DNA from: Kiritimatiellia bacterium
GTDB taxonomy: Bacteria; Verrucomicrobiota; Kiritimatiellia; UBA8416
DNA length: 8,273 nt
Direction of reading: 5' to 3'
Assembly (NCBI GenBank): GCA_007126175.1
Contig: SLBU01000089.1
Coordinates: 1 to 8,273 of the forward strand
In this document: positions 6,647-8,273 of the stretch, piece after piece
How positions within the stretch are numbered: position 1 is the first letter of the stretch
Layout: each line of letters starts with the position of its first letter
Program-made: the position numbers and the translations under genes
The notes under the pieces: model-generated
What the model was told of the DNA's origin: nothing
What the model saw: the letters and a program-made list of their open reading frames with translations, nothing else
The model's database searches: none

Positions 6647-6952
6647 TCGTAACTTCATTGTTTTGCTTTCTAATGACCACAATTATAGACGCCCTATTTC
6701 GGCCAACGAGAACGGCGACGAGAACGGATTACGAGTAAAGAATCCCAATCGTTAACCGTTCGCGTCGCCGTTCGCGTCACCGAACTCCCAGCCGTATCGC
6801 GTCAGGGCGCGGAGCGAGTCACATTGTCGCTTCTTACCCCCGCGCACCACCTGCCACTTTTGCGTCATTATGGCACCATGCAATAACCGCCCAAAACAAT
6901 CATTACACCACATATCCATGTATTAGAACGACTTACAACAACACACATAAAG
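6647..6952. other. Non-coding intergenic region
   Basis: No credible gene is seen on either strand. The region holds the hexamer-based inverted repeat at 6706-6777 and a weak 7-bp hairpin at about 6811-6833 (GGAGCGA/TCGCTTC). An AT-rich stretch at 6865-6950 leads into the sigma-54-type promoter. Binding sites for an enhancer-binding protein would be expected in this stretch, but I could not pick one with confidence. Confidence 0.5.
6706..6777. repeat. Long imperfect inverted repeat built of hexamer-like units
   Basis: The 18-base left arm (6710-6727) pairs with the right arm (6756-6773) at 17 of 18 positions, and three further pairs follow outside one mismatch. The loop has 28 bases. Each arm is itself repetitive: units like CGAGAACGG and CGCGTCGCCGTTCG recur every 12 bases. 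The region is free of coding sequence and lies 60 bases past the EIIA stop. It could be a dispersed intergenic repeat, a transcript-stabilising hairpin, or a terminator without a clear U-tract. Confidence 0.65.
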
Positions 6953-6970
6953 TTGGCACATCCTATGCTT
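6953..6970 (+). promoter_or_regulatory. Sigma-54 (RpoN)-type -24/-12 promoter of the hsp20 operon
   Basis: TTGGCAC (6953-6959) and ATGCTT (6965-6970) match the sigma-54 consensus TGGCAC-N5-TTGC. The GG (6955-6956) and GC (6967-6968) are separated by exactly 10 bases, as required. Transcription would begin near 6980, leaving a leader of about 77 bases. No good sigma-70 or sigma-32 promoter and no CIRCE element was seen in this intergenic region. Confidence 0.65.
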
Positions 6971-6984
6971 ATTATCCCGAGCGG

Positions 6985-7014
6985 ATGCGGCGGTATCCGA
7001 AGTGGAAACCGCAT
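6985..7014 (+). other. Possible 5' leader hairpin of the hsp20 messenger
   Basis: ATGCGG (6985-6990) can pair with CCGCAT (7009-7014). An alternative pairing of GCGGT (6990-6994) with ACCGC (7008-7012) is also possible. The hairpin begins just after the expected transcription start and does not cover the ribosome site, so it may stabilise the 5' end. Confidence 0.35.
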
Positions 7015-7056
7015 GACATCGTTCATAGAGAAAGGCTAAAACGAAGGAGGTGCAAG

Positions 7057-7506
7057 ATGCTGGAACTGACAACCTGGCCACGCAGTGCATGGTCAATCTT
7101 CGACGAACTGGAATCGATCCAGGAAAGCATGAATCGCGCACTCGGTGCCGAGCGGCCCGTTGCTGCACAGCGGGGCGAGCGGTACCCGTTGCTGAACGTA
7201 TGGACATCGCCCGAAGGGCTTATGGTGGAAGCCGATATGCCTGGCGTCGACCCCGCCGATGTGGATGTCAGCGTCATGGGTGACCAGCTTACGATCAGCG
7301 GCAAAGTAAACCCGACTCCGAAAGAAGAGAACGTGGTGCTACACCGCCAGGAGCGGCCGCATGGGGAATTCTCGCGCGCGCTGAAACTACCCTTCCGGGT
7401 AGATAACAATCAAGTGTCCGCTGCCTTCCGCAACGGCATTCTGCGGGTAAAGCTCCCTCGCTCCGAAGAGGAAAAACCACGTAAAATCGCGGTAAAGGCA
7501 GCCTAA
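7057..7506 (+). CDS. Hsp20/alpha-crystallin small heat-shock protein (first of pair)
   Basis: This 149-residue small heat-shock protein is an ATP-independent cytoplasmic chaperone that holds unfolding proteins. The alpha-crystallin domain spans about 42-135, beginning YPLLNVWTSPEGLMVEADMPG, with VDVSVMGDQLTISG in the middle. Near the domain end is the family signature GILRVKLP (127-134). The C-terminal tail has IAV (144-146), a variant of the IxI motif used for oligomer contacts. The N-terminal arm (WSIFDELESIQESMNRAL) is amphipathic, as usual. The ATG at 7057 has a textbook AAGGAGG six bases upstream. An open frame continues 24 codons further upstream but lacks a ribosome site and crosses the leader. 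It is followed after 30 bases by a second hsp20 gene and likely shares a transcript from the sigma-54-type promoter. Confidence 0.93.
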   Translation: MLELTTWPRSAWSIFDELESIQESMNRALGAERPVAAQRGERYPLLNVWTSPEGLMVEADMPGVDPADVDVSVMGDQLTISGKVNPTPKEENVVLHRQERPHGEFSRALKLPFRVDNNQVSAAFRNGILRVKLPRSEEEKPRKIAVKAA

Positions 7507-7536
7507 AACCACAATCCCGGAAAGGAGGAATACATC

Positions 7537-7920
7537 ATGACTACCGAAAACAAACATGCCGTACAAACGCAACCGCGGCCGGAAACGCCACAAGCCGTGT
7601 ACATGCCGGAAGTTGACATCATGGAAGACGGGGAAAACCTGACGCTGCTTGCCGACCTGCCAGGAGCCGAACAGCAGGAAGTCGACCTGAGCGTCGAAAA
7701 TGGTGTGCTCACGATTGACGCGAAACCATCCTTGCAAGCGCCCGAGGGATACTCCCTCGCCGGCCAGGAATGGGATTACGGCACCTTTCATCGCACATTC
7801 CAATTGTCGGATTCTGTACAGGTCGACAAAATTTCGGCCAACGTGCGTAACGGAACCTTGACGGTGTCGATACCGAAACGCGAGGAGGTACGTACCCGTA
7901 AGATCGAAATCGGGAAATAA
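7537..7920 (+). CDS. Hsp20/alpha-crystallin small heat-shock protein (second of pair)
   Basis: This 127-residue small heat-shock protein has a short polar N-terminal arm of about 20 residues. The alpha-crystallin domain starts at YMPEVDIMEDGENLTLLADLPG (about 22-43). It contains VDLSVENGVLTIDAKP and YGTFHRTFQLSDSVQVDKI, and ends with the signature GTLTVSIP (106-113). The C-terminal tail carries a proper IxI motif, IEI (123-125). Start choice is clear: AAAGGAGG lies 8 bases before the ATG. It differs strongly from the upstream Hsp20, so the pair is an old duplication or two separate subfamilies, not a recent copy; they may form mixed oligomers (inference). It is the last gene of the operon and is convergent with clpC. 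Confidence 0.93.
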   Translation: MTTENKHAVQTQPRPETPQAVYMPEVDIMEDGENLTLLADLPGAEQQEVDLSVENGVLTIDAKPSLQAPEGYSLAGQEWDYGTFHRTFQLSDSVQVDKISANVRNGTLTVSIPKREEVRTRKIEIGK

Positions 7921-7982
7921 TCACAAATAAAAGGAAACACGCGTACAGAAAACCGTGCGGTCGGAACACGTAAGGCAAAACC

Positions 7983-8014
7983 TAGGGCACCCTACAACTG
8001 GGTGCCCTACTTTT
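7983..8014. terminator. Bidirectional intrinsic terminator between hsp20 and clpC
   Basis: TAGGGCACCC (7983-7992) and GGGTGCCCTA (8000-8009) form a perfect 10-bp stem with a 7-base loop. On the plus strand it is followed by CTTTTCT, and on the minus strand by GGTTTTG. It can therefore end transcripts from both converging genes. The clpC stop codon TAG (8009-8007) is inside the stem. Confidence 0.85.
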
Positions 8015-8273
8015 CTGCGGCAGCCTCTTCTTTCCGAGCGGCACGTACACGCGGCGTGAATACCAGCTCCCCATTCTTCTCGGAAATATTAATGACGCCC
8101 GTACCTTGCATATCGCCACGCAACAACTGCTCTGCCAAAGAGTCCTCAAGATAACGCGACAACGCACGCCGCAAAGGACGCGCCCCCATCTTGCGGTTAT
8201 ACCCTTGCCGCAGTAAGAAGGCACGGGCCTTCTTCTGCAAATGCAAGCGCCACCCGCGTGCACCAACCCGATC
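8007..8273 (-). CDS. clpC: ClpC-type Clp ATPase (C-terminal end only)
   Basis: These are the last 88 codons of a Clp/Hsp100 ATPase whose start lies beyond the right edge. The visible part is the C-terminal D2 small domain: LHLQKKARAFLLRQGYNRKMGARPLRRALSRYLEDSLAEQLL. The GARPLRR (sensor-2 Arg) motif is diagnostic of the Clp family. The acidic-basic tail ending EEAAAEK is short. ClpC rather than ClpB or ClpA is chosen from the GYNRKMGARPLRRALSRYLEDSLAE pattern and the GTGVINISEKNGELVF end; ClpA cannot be excluded from this fragment. ClpC unfolds proteins and feeds them to ClpP. Its convergence with two hsp20 genes makes this a protein quality-control locus. Confidence 0.88.
   Translation of the reverse strand, partial: DRVGARGWRLHLQKKARAFLLRQGYNRKMGARPLRRALSRYLEDSLAEQLLRGDMQGTGVINISEKNGELVFTPRVRAARKEEAAAEK

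Noticed and set aside
7015..7056. RNA thermometer (ROSE or fourU type) covering the hsp20 ribosome site
   Set aside because: No run of U or CCUCC-like segment able to pair with AAGGAGG was found in the leader. The visible hairpin is too far upstream.
6647..7056. CIRCE element or sigma-32 promoter for the heat-shock operon
   Set aside because: No TTAGCACTC-N9-GAGTGCTAA dyad and no CTTGAA/CCCCAT pair at suitable spacing was seen.

Overview
The window looks like ordinary chromosome of a Gram-negative bacterium. It has an outer-membrane barrel with a signal peptide, a periplasmic-type solute-binding protein, strong AAGGAGG ribosome sites and moderately high GC. The exact group cannot be fixed from sequence reading alone. 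The mix of SrkA-like kinase, YyaL-type protein, PtsN-like EIIA, paired Hsp20 genes and ClpC, plus hexamer-periodic intergenic DNA, made me think of the PVC superphylum (Kiritimatiellota, Lentisphaerae or Verrucomicrobia), but this is a low-confidence guess. No insertion sequence, CRISPR array, tRNA, rRNA or phage gene was seen.

Layout, left to right. (1) Positions 1-1776, minus strand, hold a probable metal-uptake module. A Fur/Zur-like palindrome overlaps a promoter and is followed by an outer-membrane beta-barrel with two very His/Asp-rich loops. Two hairpins then precede the start of a ZnuA/TroA-type zinc or manganese binding protein that runs off the left edge. (2) At 1777-3776 there is a divergent pair: an SrkA (YihE)-like stress kinase on the minus strand and a membrane-anchored alpha/beta hydrolase on the plus strand. 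(3) At 3871-6646 there is a second divergent pair: a YyaL/SSP411-type thioredoxin-domain protein (minus) and a small PtsN-like PTS EIIA protein (plus). (4) Positions 6647-7056 are a 410-base intergenic region with a hexamer-based inverted repeat and a very good sigma-54 (-24/-12) promoter. (5) At 7057-7920 two Hsp20 genes form an operon that converges on the 3' end of clpC (8007-8273), with a shared bidirectional terminator between them.

Two themes join the genes. The left module would bring a scarce metal (most likely zinc) across the outer membrane and hand it to an ABC transporter, under a Fur-family repressor. The right part is protein quality control (two small heat-shock proteins, ClpC) and stress response (SrkA, thioredoxin-domain protein). 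The sigma-54-type promoter on the hsp20 operon lies beside a PtsN-like gene, a family often linked to RpoN.

The observations most worth a second look are the His-rich barrel with its Zur-like site, the sigma-54 promoter on a heat-shock operon, and a recurrent promoter layout (TTG-N17/18-TAnnnnGGT). That layout occurs before four genes, and in two of them it sits so close to the ATG that the messenger would be leaderless.
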